DNA of 64,000 nt from Pseudomonas cedrina subsp. cedrina (GTDB taxonomy: Bacteria > Pseudomonadota > Gammaproteobacteria > Pseudomonadales > Pseudomonadaceae), in assembly GCF_001983175.1 (NCBI RefSeq), contig NZ_MNPW01000009.1, forward strand, positions 231,297-295,296. The letters are read 5' to 3'. Shown in pieces: positions 16,901 through 25,126 of this stretch. The position numbers were made by a program, and so were the translations under genes. The first letter of the stretch is position 1. Each line of letters starts with the position of its first letter. Under the pieces are notes generated by a model, which saw only the letters and a program-made list of their open reading frames with translations, did not search any database and was not told the DNA's origin.

Positions 16901-18829
16901 CAATTGGCCTTCCGCGCCAAGACTGAGCGCTCGCACGCCTCTGGCTACCTGTGGCCCGAGCGCGCCTTCGCCGAACAAGCCCCTGAGGCCTGTGCTCTCG
17001 CGCAGGTGCGCCCGCCGTCCGAGTTCGCCCCAGCCCTGGTGCGCAAAATAAAAAAACTCTACCCCGCGCTCTCCGAGCATCAGGTTGCCGACCTGCTGCG
17101 CGGCTGCGGTGACGATCACCTGAGCCGGGCCCATGCCGTCGAAGCGCTGGAGCAGCAATTCAAGATCCTGCAAGGCACGCTCAAGCGCTGGCGCAGCGAC
17201 ACCTCTGGACACAACGCACAGGCTGAGCCGTTGTGGGATTTCCGGTTGAGCCGGCATCAGGCGGCGCAGGCCATTGAGCGCAGTTGGCGTGGGCTCGATG
17301 CCATCAGGAGCGCGCAACTCATGGAAGCACCAGGCCTGGCGCTGGACGGCATCCTCCTGGGCGCCTTGCCCACCTTGCCGCCCGAGGTGCGCTTTGACCA
17401 CGTGCGGCACCTGTCCTTGCGCGACATGGACCTGAACGACGACGTGGCGTACTTTCTCAAGCACTTCAAGGGGCTGCACATCCTTGAGCTCACCGGTAAC
17501 CGGCTCTCCCGCGTGCCCGAAGTCCTGTCAATGATGCCTCAGCTCGAGCATCTGTACCTGGCGGGCAACCGCGTATTGCTGACCGAACAGACGCGCAAAA
17601 AACTGGCCGGCCTGCGCGGGTTGAAAACCCTGAGCATGGCGAGTAACCCGCTGCTCATCGCACCGGATGTCAGCCACCAATTCGAGTTGCGTGTCTTGGT
17701 CCTGCGTAACTGTCAGCTCAAGGAGTTCCCCGCCGGGGTGCATCGCTTGCCGTACCTGGAACATGTGGACCTGCGCCAGAACGACATCACCACATTGCCG
17801 GCTTGGCTGCCGGAGCTGCCCCGCAGCCTCGCCCAGGCGTTCAATCTGCGTCATAACCCGTTGTCGCCCACCAGCGAAGCGGACGTGCGCGGCCTGCGCC
17901 GACGCACGGGCCTGGGCCTTGGCTTCGTGCAGGACGATATTGCCCGTCTGACCGAACAGAAAGCCCGCGAACTGTGGATGGTGGAGGAGCGCATGGCCGA
18001 TTTTGCCGAAAAGGACCTGGTGTGGACCGGGCTGAAAAACGCGCCACGTTCCGACGGCTTTTTCAAGCTGCTTGCCGACATGGGCGCAACCGCCGATGCG
18101 CACCATGTGCGCGAAGACCTGCAGCGGCGGATCTGGCGCGTGTTGGACGCGGCGGCGGGCGACGCCGAATTGCGCGAAGAAATCTTCGACCGGGCGGCCA
18201 CGCCACTGAACTGCGACGACGCCGCCGCCGTCAATTTCAGCAGCCTGGAGATATTGACGGAAATCAGCGAGGCCAGGCGCTTGCTGGCAAACGGGCGTAT
18301 TACCGCGCGCCCCTTGTTGAAGCTGGCAAGGGGCTTGTTTCGCCTCGATCGCCTGGAACGGATTGCCGGCCAGCACAGCAGTGCGCATCCGACCAGCGAT
18401 CCGCTTGAAGTCAGCCTGGCGTTCCGAACCGGGCTGGTGAACCGGTTCTACTTGCCCGGTCAGCCGCAACACATGCGTTTTGCCCGCCTGGGCGGAGTCA
18501 CGCAAGCCGCTCTGGACAGCGCCGAGGGCGAGGTCAAGCTTGCCGAGTTATCGTCGCAATTGATGACGTTCATACAAGACTTGCCGTTCTGGAAGGACTA
18601 TCTGCAGCGCACATTCGCGCAGCGTTTCGAGGCGCTGAACGAGCCGTTTGTGCAGCGCATGCTCGAGGTCTTCGAGCAACGCCTGGAGTTGGATGACGCG
18701 ACCTATTTTGAGCGGGTCAACGAGATTCGGGCCGAGCAGCAGTCGCTGGAGAAAGCCGAGATCCAACGCCTGACCCTGGAAGCCATCCGGGGGGAGGAGT
18801 CGCAGGTGTGCGCCGGCAGCATCCCCTGA
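13994..18829 (+). CDS. Large LRR / NEL-type E3 ubiquitin ligase effector
   Basis: 1611 aa. The N-terminal half resembles the dermonecrotic-toxin-like domain (DUF6543 type) of large Pseudomonas effectors, with a hydrophobic helix pair about residues 410-490 (LNIAALVVPVLGELMLGVAV and a second one). Leucine-rich repeats follow at about 1135-1295 (LHILELTGNRLSRVP, LEHLYLAGNRVL, LEHVDLRQNDITTLP). The C-terminal 300 residues match the NEL E3 ligase domain of IpaH/SspH proteins, with the catalytic cysteine in NCDDAAAVNF at Cys1407. Such proteins enter eukaryotic cells and ubiquitinate host proteins. No secretion signal peptide is seen and no type III apparatus lies in the window. Its stop abuts the convergent mnmC stop with no gap. 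Confidence 0.85.
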   Translation: MSNERNLYDLFTPVTETELDAAMLEMTGDLEKARTLHATLPHWLIEAKPPALSYLLQAHAESLSAREHLEYYMNSLQPLDQFCTEALTRYLAGQGHTTLDVECDYLEMPRRETVNFAPYLTGVLIETAAFERRSLVRAAMLNFSAAEAEVDGLPEGSVLRTAVEQRVIPGLSAAEFVRHCRALDLGSAYQAHLREVFDLPEPGETPLSLDYNEAALGVGLGKISAMQIELHIALAKRHISEANHDWLLRLIKADKPADQVRAMAPEGQRLIWQGVNIDSACLWSVLMFGDAEPGELPSGAVTVYMPNEPVRAWYEYPSIDDFKHYLTLKLQVPSYREFFTSYLDEAERLDFFRRFDQDHTVWVIKPQPVASNFGDFFFRACVGKIQLDAQVLAVPVADVDEEAREQRLFDYLNAGLDVLNIAALVVPVLGELMLGVAVGQLLGEVFEGVEDWTHHDHAEALKHLVGVAENIAGMLLFSAGARVAGSIQRTLASSAPFFDNVESVALPDHRPRLWRPRLAAYRHTDALPAPWLADASGMHQAEGESYVKIDDEVYHVEYHADSGHWRVHHPKRSGAYRPPLRHNFQGGWQHVFERRGEWREARYNLLRINPELRELPGEALDSLAAITEQSVDHLQRLAQEHQRLAERLQDCVALYRHYRKVDELVGVLERGEVPAARTARAQMLALPLIEGWPSGRFFELLDSEGKRLETYPELAPFDYSDLSIHISQQQLMNGQVMPTLLQALTAGQRETLLGQAVELEQAQPLLRQRLLTALRANHREVSHALYERYNGAPSGDLVTLCARFPGMPRRIAQELLVGTPTVERRYMRKTGRVPLPLAERSREAMDLRAGDRALMGLHWPPLADAATHRVAIGMLERLEGWPQDLLLQVRQGGVEGELLYQTGPASAPVRRTLVRSGTGFQAFDEQGKGLNTPVPGPMGLYQAVVDSLPQAQRRTLNLVGEEPAERLRGQLAFRAKTERSHASGYLWPERAFAEQAPEACALAQVRPPSEFAPALVRKIKKLYPALSEHQVADLLRGCGDDHLSRAHAVEALEQQFKILQGTLKRWRSDTSGHNAQAEPLWDFRLSRHQAAQAIERSWRGLDAIRSAQLMEAPGLALDGILLGALPTLPPEVRFDHVRHLSLRDMDLNDDVAYFLKHFKGLHILELTGNRLSRVPEVLSMMPQLEHLYLAGNRVLLTEQTRKKLAGLRGLKTLSMASNPLLIAPDVSHQFELRVLVLRNCQLKEFPAGVHRLPYLEHVDLRQNDITTLPAWLPELPRSLAQAFNLRHNPLSPTSEADVRGLRRRTGLGLGFVQDDIARLTEQKARELWMVEERMADFAEKDLVWTGLKNAPRSDGFFKLLADMGATADAHHVREDLQRRIWRVLDAAAGDAELREEIFDRAATPLNCDDAAAVNFSSLEILTEISEARRLLANGRITARPLLKLARGLFRLDRLERIAGQHSSAHPTSDPLEVSLAFRTGLVNRFYLPGQPQHMRFARLGGVTQAALDSAEGEVKLAELSSQLMTFIQDLPFWKDYLQRTFAQRFEALNEPFVQRMLEVFEQRLELDDATYFERVNEIRAEQQSLEKAEIQRLTLEAIRGEESQVCAGSIP

Positions 18830-20818
18830 TCAGGCTTTGCCGGGCTTGCTCCGAATCAAACCGCGCACGGCAAAGCGGTTCGGGTGGCAGGCTTGGGCCA
18901 CATTTGTGGGCAGGGGCAAGGGTTCATTATCGAGCCAGGCGGCGATCAGCTCGCCGCACAACGGCGCGGTGATCAGCCCGCGCGAGCCGTGGCCGCTGTT
19001 GATGTACAGCCCGTCCAGCCAGGGGCAGGGCGTGTCCGGGACGTGTCGGGCGTCCTTGCTCAAGACCGCGTAGGCGCGTTTGAACGCCTCGCTCTCGGCC
19101 AGCGGCCCGACGATGGGCAGGTAATCGGGGCTGGTGCAGCGAAAGGCGGCGCGGCCTTGCAGCTGCTCGGGCGGCAGTTGGTCGGCAGCCAGGCGCTGGG
19201 CCAGATCCTGCGAGATATCCCGCAGCATCTGCAGGTTGCCGACATGTTCGGTGACGCTGGGCACAAGGTCATCGCTGCTGAAATTAAAGCTCGCCCCCAG
19301 GGTGTGTTCACCCAGGCGCGCGGGGGCGACGTAGCCTTCGGCGCATACGACGGTGGCCAACGCGTGGCTGGCCGGCGTTTGCGGCAGCCGGGTGATTTGC
19401 CCGCGAATACGCTTGAGGGGCAACTCGGCGCTGAGCGGGAAACCCTTGATCTCGGCGGCGCCGGCGAGCACCACCACCGAAGCGCTGGCCAACACGTTGT
19501 CGCCGTCGCGGGCCTGCCATTGGTGGCCGTCGCGATGCAACTGCAGCACATTATGGTGGGGCAGCACGTCGATCAGCGGATGGGCAGCCTGCCAGGCGCA
19601 CAGCGCGGGAGGATGCACCCAGCCGCCTTCAGGAAAAAACAGACCGCCCTGGGCCAGTTCGATGCCGGCTCTTTGTTGAGCCTGATCGCGATCTAGCAGG
19701 TGCAGCAATTGCGGCGCGAACGCCTGGGTCAATTGCGCCTGGCGCTCGGCTTCCTTGGCGTCGAACGCCAGTTGCAGTACGCCGCAGCCGTCCCAGTCGA
19801 CACCCCGGTGCAAATGTTCCAGCAGGCGCCGGGTGTGGCCGAAGCCGCTGAGGATCAGTTGGGACAGGGCCGTACCATGGGCGGAAAGCTTGAGATAGAG
19901 CACGCCTTGCGGGTTGCCCGACGCCTCCTGCGCCAGGGCCGCGTGACGTTCCAGCAGGCTGACGCGCCAGCCTCGGGCCGCGAGGCTGGCGGCGGTGGCG
20001 CAACCCGCCAGGCCGGCGCCGATGACCATGGCGTGGCGCTCGCCTTCAAGGGCCGGAGGCCGGGCGAACCAGGGTTTGGCGGCGGGCGGTGGTGGTGTCT
20101 GATCAGGCCAGCCGAGAAACTCGCCGCGCAGGATTTCCCACTTGTGCCCGATCCCCGGCGTGCGTTTCATCTTGAACCCGGCGGCGTTGATCAGCCGCCG
20201 CACCCAGCCGGTGCTGGTAAAAGTGCTGATGGTCGAGCCGGGTGCCGCCAGGCGCGCCAGTTCGGCAAAAAGTTGCGCGGTCCACATGTCGGGGTTTTTT
20301 GCCGGGGCGAAACCGTCGAGGAACCACGCATCGATCTGCGCATCCAGTTGCGGCAATTGTTCCAGGGCGTCGCCGATCATCAGGGTCAAGGTTACGCGGC
20401 CGTTATCCAGCACCAGGCGCTGGAAGCCAGGGTGGATGGCGATGTACTGCGCCAGCAATTGCTCGGCGAAAGGGTGCAGCTCGGGCCAGAGGGCGAGGGC
20501 GCGTTGCAGATCGGCGTGGCTCAGCGGGTACTTTTCCACGCTGACAAAATGCAGCCGCGCGCCGGCCACGGCGTGCCGTTCGAACAGTTGCCAGGCGCAC
20601 AGGAAATTCAACCCGGTGCCGAACCCCGTTTCGCCGATCACCAACCGCCCGCCCGCCGGCAAAGCGGCAAAGCGCGCCTGCAAACGGTTTTGTTCAAGGA
20701 ACACATAACGGGTTTCTTCAAGGCCCGACTGGTCGGAAAAATACACATCGTCGAACACCCGCGAGTGCGGGCGGCCTTGGTCATCCCAGTCAAGCTGGGC
20801 GTGGGTGATGGGGTTCAT
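18830..20818 (-). CDS. mnmC: Bifunctional tRNA modification enzyme MnmC
   Basis: 662 aa. The N-terminal part (about 1-240) is a SAM-dependent methyltransferase (MnmD) with VIGETGFGTGLNFL; the C-terminal part is an FAD-dependent oxidoreductase with the dinucleotide motif MVIGAGLAGCATAASLAARG. Together they convert cmnm5s2U to mnm5s2U at wobble position 34 of certain tRNAs. I place the start at 20818 (MNPITHAQLDWDDQG), the usual family start; an in-frame ATG at 20857 exists but adds an unlike tail. It is a chromosomal housekeeping gene flanked by two large toxin-like genes. Confidence 0.93.
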   Translation of the reverse strand: MNPITHAQLDWDDQGRPHSRVFDDVYFSDQSGLEETRYVFLEQNRLQARFAALPAGGRLVIGETGFGTGLNFLCAWQLFERHAVAGARLHFVSVEKYPLSHADLQRALALWPELHPFAEQLLAQYIAIHPGFQRLVLDNGRVTLTLMIGDALEQLPQLDAQIDAWFLDGFAPAKNPDMWTAQLFAELARLAAPGSTISTFTSTGWVRRLINAAGFKMKRTPGIGHKWEILRGEFLGWPDQTPPPPAAKPWFARPPALEGERHAMVIGAGLAGCATAASLAARGWRVSLLERHAALAQEASGNPQGVLYLKLSAHGTALSQLILSGFGHTRRLLEHLHRGVDWDGCGVLQLAFDAKEAERQAQLTQAFAPQLLHLLDRDQAQQRAGIELAQGGLFFPEGGWVHPPALCAWQAAHPLIDVLPHHNVLQLHRDGHQWQARDGDNVLASASVVVLAGAAEIKGFPLSAELPLKRIRGQITRLPQTPASHALATVVCAEGYVAPARLGEHTLGASFNFSSDDLVPSVTEHVGNLQMLRDISQDLAQRLAADQLPPEQLQGRAAFRCTSPDYLPIVGPLAESEAFKRAYAVLSKDARHVPDTPCPWLDGLYINSGHGSRGLITAPLCGELIAAWLDNEPLPLPTNVAQACHPNRFAVRGLIRSKPGKA

Positions 20819-20904
20819 GGAGGGCTCATCAAAAGCAGGCAAAGGCAAGGCGGCCATTCTAGCCTATTGGTCCGCCGTTGCCTGACCTGCGGCACGCTTT
20901 GACC

Positions 20905-23900
20905 CTAGGCTTTATACAACCACTCCTTTTCCTCCTTGACCAGCATGTCGAGCCAGAAGGGTTCGTTGGGACGGGTCCACTCGGGGCCCGCGCCGGCGAC
21001 TGCGGGATTGACGACGAGCAGCTCTTTGCCGGCCCGACTCCACTCGTCCATTTTCTGCTTGAGTCGACTTACGTACTCACTGGCCTTGCATTCGATTTGC
21101 GCCCATGGATCGACGATCCAGGCATTTGCCCATTTCGGCTCGCGGAAGTCGACCGTTCTGGCGTTGACCCCGGTTGGTGCCCCGACCAATGTGAACACAT
21201 GCCCTGACATCGCCCAAACGCTTGCATCGCCGCCGCTTTCCTTGATGATCTCCGCAGCCGCCCTCGCCATCTGATCGCAGTTGCCTGCGCCGGTCTTGAG
21301 AACGATGTCGGCATAATTGGGCGCGCCAATCTTGTCGTATTCCCAGATCACGACCTCGCGAGCGATTTTTTGTCGGGTTACGTCCCCAGGGTTGTCGGGC
21401 ACGCGCTGGTTCGCCGGGCCGATCCCGGTGGCCTGGAACTGTTTATCCACTTCCTTTTTCGCCGCTTGCGCATAAAACCGATTTTTGTTTTGCTTCAGGA
21501 ACTGATCGAAATCGGCGGGTTTGACCAAGGGTCTGATCTTGACCTCCTGCGCCGCTATCTCTACGGGGCGGCCCTCACCTTTGTTCCAGACGCCCAGCGC
21601 GAACTCGCGTTTTTTCTCGTCTGGCAGCTTGTCCATCTTTTCCTGCAGCGCCGCCATGTGTTTGGCCCGGTACTGATATTTTTCGCGCAGGTTGGTAAAT
21701 ATCGTGTTCAGGGGAGGTAGCGCCACCAGATCCTTATCGATCGGCAACTGCGCGGCCCTCAAGGCGTCTTCGACGTGCAGGTTGTGCGTGAGAATGAGTT
21801 CGAGCCCCAGCCCATCCTGGCCCAGCGAATCGATTTTACTAAACGTCAGATCCTTGGCCTGGCCCAGTTCAGCCTTGTAGAAAACCCCGGTATCGGCTTC
21901 GGCCACCAGGTACTTTTTATGGCCCGGGTTGTTGTGCTTGGGCTCGATCACTATCGCTCGCACATCGCGTTGAACGTTGGCCTGGTCATCGATGGCTTCA
22001 AGCCTGATTACACGGGTGTGGGCGTCGAGTACCGGATCCACTTCTTTATTGGGCAAGCCGAAAGAGGGGTCGTCAAGCAATTGACCGTTTACCTGAGTTT
22101 TATAGGCGATGGGGGTGCCCGCCGTTTCAAGTCGCAGCGCTTGACCTGCCGGTGGGTTATCGGCCCGATAATAGCGCCGGTTGTGACTGAGCAGCGTGGC
22201 GCCGTCGCGGTTGGGGTAGGGCTGGAAACGTTTGTGTTCAATGGCTTGGGCGCGCTTGAATTCACGCGTTCCGGTCTGGGCGATGTCTTTGGCAAAACAG
22301 AGGTTGGACAGGCCGCGCTTTACTCTAGCCCCGCCCGTGGGAGGGCTGCAGACAGCGACCAGATCCTCGCCATTACGTTGCGGGTGAGTCGCGAGGTCGT
22401 ATAGAAGGCTTGGGTGTTTGCGGTCATGCCGAAAGACTTGGTCGCCAATGAGCACGTCGCTTAAACCGTTGCGGTGCAGTACCAGCGGTCGTTCGCCAAG
22501 GGTGGTTTCCAGGACCTTGAAATCGGTTCCGCCAAATGCGCTGTGCTGCAAGGAACGGGCACTGGCGCGGAAGTTATCCCGGGGCGGGCCATAAGCCGAT
22601 TGGGTGACGGTATCGAAGGCATGCCACCTGCCTTTGTGCAGCACGGCGGCACCTTCGACGGGTTGACCGGCAACCGTAAAGATGCCCGTTGCAAGCGATT
22701 GTTTTGCATTGGCCTGGAGCAAATCATACTGCCCGGCCTGGCCCGCAAGCTTGCGAACTCCGTGTAGTGCGGCGCGCGCGCCTTTGGTGATCAGCTTCCC
22801 GACACCTACGGCCAGGTCACCTACGCCTCCCAACGGGTTGATCGTGCCGATGGCTGTGGCCCCGAGGATCTTTGCGGCCTGTAGCGCTTTGGTGCCTGCA
22901 GTGGTCGTTGCGCTCACCACCTTGCCGAGCTTTCCGGCAACGCCCAGCCCTGCCGTCAGAAAGCCAAACACATCCACCACCAGGTCGTAAACGCCCTGGC
23001 CAGTATTGCCCTCGCGGAAATTGACAATCGCGGACCGCAGCGGCACAAGGTTGAGCAGAAAGTCATGTACGGCCTCCCGTGAAGCGCGTTCCTGGTCAAT
23101 GGTCGTGCTACCGCGCGCAGCGTTCACGACGTTTGCCGAGTCAAGATCCATGGCTTCAACGACGGCGTTGGCGATGTAGTCGGTTCGGGGGCTGGTAAAG
23201 CTTTGGGGTATGGACTGGGGCGAGGGGCGTTCGTCGCGCAAATGCGACTGTTTGTCTTCATTCGGCTTGAACGTTTCGATGACGTAATCTTTATTGGCCA
23301 CCGACTTGGTGGAAGGCGTTGCCAGGTGGGGATAATCGTTGCGTTTGCGAATAACGCCGTGGGTGATGTCGATTTCATACAGCTCGACTTTAGAGGTGTT
23401 GTCGATCGATCGCTCAAGTTTCAGCGTCAGTGTGTTGCCTTTGTCGACAAGCGTGGTCGACGGAATAATATCCATGCCGATCTTGTAGGTGTTTTGCCGG
23501 AAGAACGTGAGCTTTCCCTGCTCAAGGTTTTTCCGGTCTTCCAGCGGCAGTTGGGCAATCAGGTGCTTGACCAGGGTGTGGTGAGCTTTTTTGTGTTCGC
23601 CGATGACGCTGTCGAACTTACTCTCAAATGCTGCCTTGGCGGTGAATCCAGCGCCGGTGTTAAAACCCTGGATGGGAATGCGTGGGTCTTTGGTTGTCCA
23701 GGTTTCGAGCTTTTCAATGCCGGCCATGACCAGATCCAGCATTGAATAGGTTCCGGTATATAAACGGCTCTTCCTTGGGGTCGGCTTGGCCTTCAGGCAT
23801 TTTTCCTCAAAGTAGGGCTGGTCCCCAAAACGCTCTTTGAGTGCCGCCAGCGCTATTTCCTTGCGACTGGGCAGGGGGCTGTCCAGTGCCCTTGAGGCTT

Positions 23901-24909
23901 GCAGGCGTTCATCGCGTTGCTGGTTGAACGCTTGCCTGATGGTTTCGATCTGAGCGGGTGCATAGGTATCGTCTGCGTGCTTTTCAACCACCCCATTGAC
24001 CACTGCCCAATCGACCAGTGCCGCTCCCAGCGCATCTGCGTAAGGCGCCTGGGAACGACCTTCCGTTTTCGCCATGACTTGCGCAAAGCTCATGCTTGCT
24101 GTGCTGCCGGGTGCATCGCTTTCAAGCTGGGCCACCGCGAGGGTAAAGGTCGCCCACGCGGCGCTGCCATAGACCACCGTCGCAGGAATAGCCTTGACCA
24201 GATACTCCGGGGCTACCCGTGCCAGCAACAGATGGGCGCCCAGCTTTGCGCTGTCGGCGGTGGTTTTGCCTTGAGCGATCAAGTGGCGCTCCAGGGCGGC
24301 GACGACGGTGGAGGGGGACTGGCCCCAGTGCGCCTGGCCCGCCAGGTCGAAACCGGCGACGGTGTTTCTTGCAGGGTGATCGAGCGACTCCAGGTCCAGG
24401 CCAATACCGATGGCTGCCAACACGTAGTCATTGACGCTGGTCTGGGTGGGAATACCGTTGAGTTGCGTTTGTAGGGCATTGCCCAATGCCGTCCACCTGG
24501 GCGTTCGCGCAAGTTGCTGCAGAACAGTGGCGGGGTTATGCAGGTCAATATCCGACATTGACGGATCACCCAGCAGATAGCCCAGGGCGCCTTGGCGGCT
24601 GTCGGCCAGCGGCAGGCCCGGCAGATGCGCACTGTTACACGCGACGACGTCGGCAATTTCGCGCTGGCTTTCAACCGTCAAGGGCAGTGGCCAGGACAAT
24701 GCCCCACTGAAGTTGCCGAGTGCGGGCGCGTCTGCCGTGGCAGCCTCCGTGCGTGGCCCGGAGGCCTCGCGGGTTCGCCGCAGCGAGCTTGCCGCCAGCG
24801 GGACGTGGGGCTCGACCGCGTGGGTGGTCGGGTGTGGCGGCTGGCTGTCTGGCTGGGTTGGAACCTGGAAATCGAAGGTAGCAGTTCGCTGCGTATTGAC
24901 GGAGAGCAT
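20905..24909 (-). CDS. Large toxin-like protein with C-terminal Cys-His-Asp (papain/transglutaminase-like) module
   Basis: 1334 aa with no signal peptide. The first 100 residues are proline- and charge-rich and look disordered. Residues about 625-725 are a glycine/alanine-rich hydrophobic stretch (VFGFLTAGLGVAGKLGKVVS) like a membrane-insertion segment. An RVKR motif, furin-like, lies at 862-865 in front of GLSNLC. The C-terminus carries Cys1211 in GAGNCDQMA, His1237 in SGHVFTLVG and Asp1267 in AWIVDPWA, an order and spacing that fit the transglutaminase-like or papain-like fold of several bacterial effectors. I do not know a named homologue. The gene is single and diverges from pap. Cell entry and catalysis are inferred, not shown. 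Confidence 0.65.
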   Translation of the reverse strand: MLSVNTQRTATFDFQVPTQPDSQPPHPTTHAVEPHVPLAASSLRRTREASGPRTEAATADAPALGNFSGALSWPLPLTVESQREIADVVACNSAHLPGLPLADSRQGALGYLLGDPSMSDIDLHNPATVLQQLARTPRWTALGNALQTQLNGIPTQTSVNDYVLAAIGIGLDLESLDHPARNTVAGFDLAGQAHWGQSPSTVVAALERHLIAQGKTTADSAKLGAHLLLARVAPEYLVKAIPATVVYGSAAWATFTLAVAQLESDAPGSTASMSFAQVMAKTEGRSQAPYADALGAALVDWAVVNGVVEKHADDTYAPAQIETIRQAFNQQRDERLQASRALDSPLPSRKEIALAALKERFGDQPYFEEKCLKAKPTPRKSRLYTGTYSMLDLVMAGIEKLETWTTKDPRIPIQGFNTGAGFTAKAAFESKFDSVIGEHKKAHHTLVKHLIAQLPLEDRKNLEQGKLTFFRQNTYKIGMDIIPSTTLVDKGNTLTLKLERSIDNTSKVELYEIDITHGVIRKRNDYPHLATPSTKSVANKDYVIETFKPNEDKQSHLRDERPSPQSIPQSFTSPRTDYIANAVVEAMDLDSANVVNAARGSTTIDQERASREAVHDFLLNLVPLRSAIVNFREGNTGQGVYDLVVDVFGFLTAGLGVAGKLGKVVSATTTAGTKALQAAKILGATAIGTINPLGGVGDLAVGVGKLITKGARAALHGVRKLAGQAGQYDLLQANAKQSLATGIFTVAGQPVEGAAVLHKGRWHAFDTVTQSAYGPPRDNFRASARSLQHSAFGGTDFKVLETTLGERPLVLHRNGLSDVLIGDQVFRHDRKHPSLLYDLATHPQRNGEDLVAVCSPPTGGARVKRGLSNLCFAKDIAQTGTREFKRAQAIEHKRFQPYPNRDGATLLSHNRRYYRADNPPAGQALRLETAGTPIAYKTQVNGQLLDDPSFGLPNKEVDPVLDAHTRVIRLEAIDDQANVQRDVRAIVIEPKHNNPGHKKYLVAEADTGVFYKAELGQAKDLTFSKIDSLGQDGLGLELILTHNLHVEDALRAAQLPIDKDLVALPPLNTIFTNLREKYQYRAKHMAALQEKMDKLPDEKKREFALGVWNKGEGRPVEIAAQEVKIRPLVKPADFDQFLKQNKNRFYAQAAKKEVDKQFQATGIGPANQRVPDNPGDVTRQKIAREVVIWEYDKIGAPNYADIVLKTGAGNCDQMARAAAEIIKESGGDASVWAMSGHVFTLVGAPTGVNARTVDFREPKWANAWIVDPWAQIECKASEYVSRLKQKMDEWSRAGKELLVVNPAVAGAGPEWTRPNEPFWLDMLVKEEKEWLYKA

Positions 24910-25126
24910 GATGACCTACCTGGACTGAGGTGACGGAAAAGTCTTCTTCCTTGGTGGCGCGTATCGCACGCCTCCCGTTGAGTGTGGAGACGTGTGTCGT
25001 GAGTTCCGTCGCTTTCCAGCGGGAAATATTAGAGCGTGTGAACGCAGTGTTAACCTAATGTCGTGGATCAAGCGCAACGCACGCCTCGATCCGCTAGTCT
25101 TGGTCCACCCACACACGGAGCTGCCC

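Noticed and set aside
24981..25007. hrp-box-like GGAACT and CCACACT on the minus strand before the 1334-aa toxin gene
   Set aside because: Spacing is 14 bp rather than 15-16, the first box ends in T, and the second box lacks the final A; no type III genes are near.
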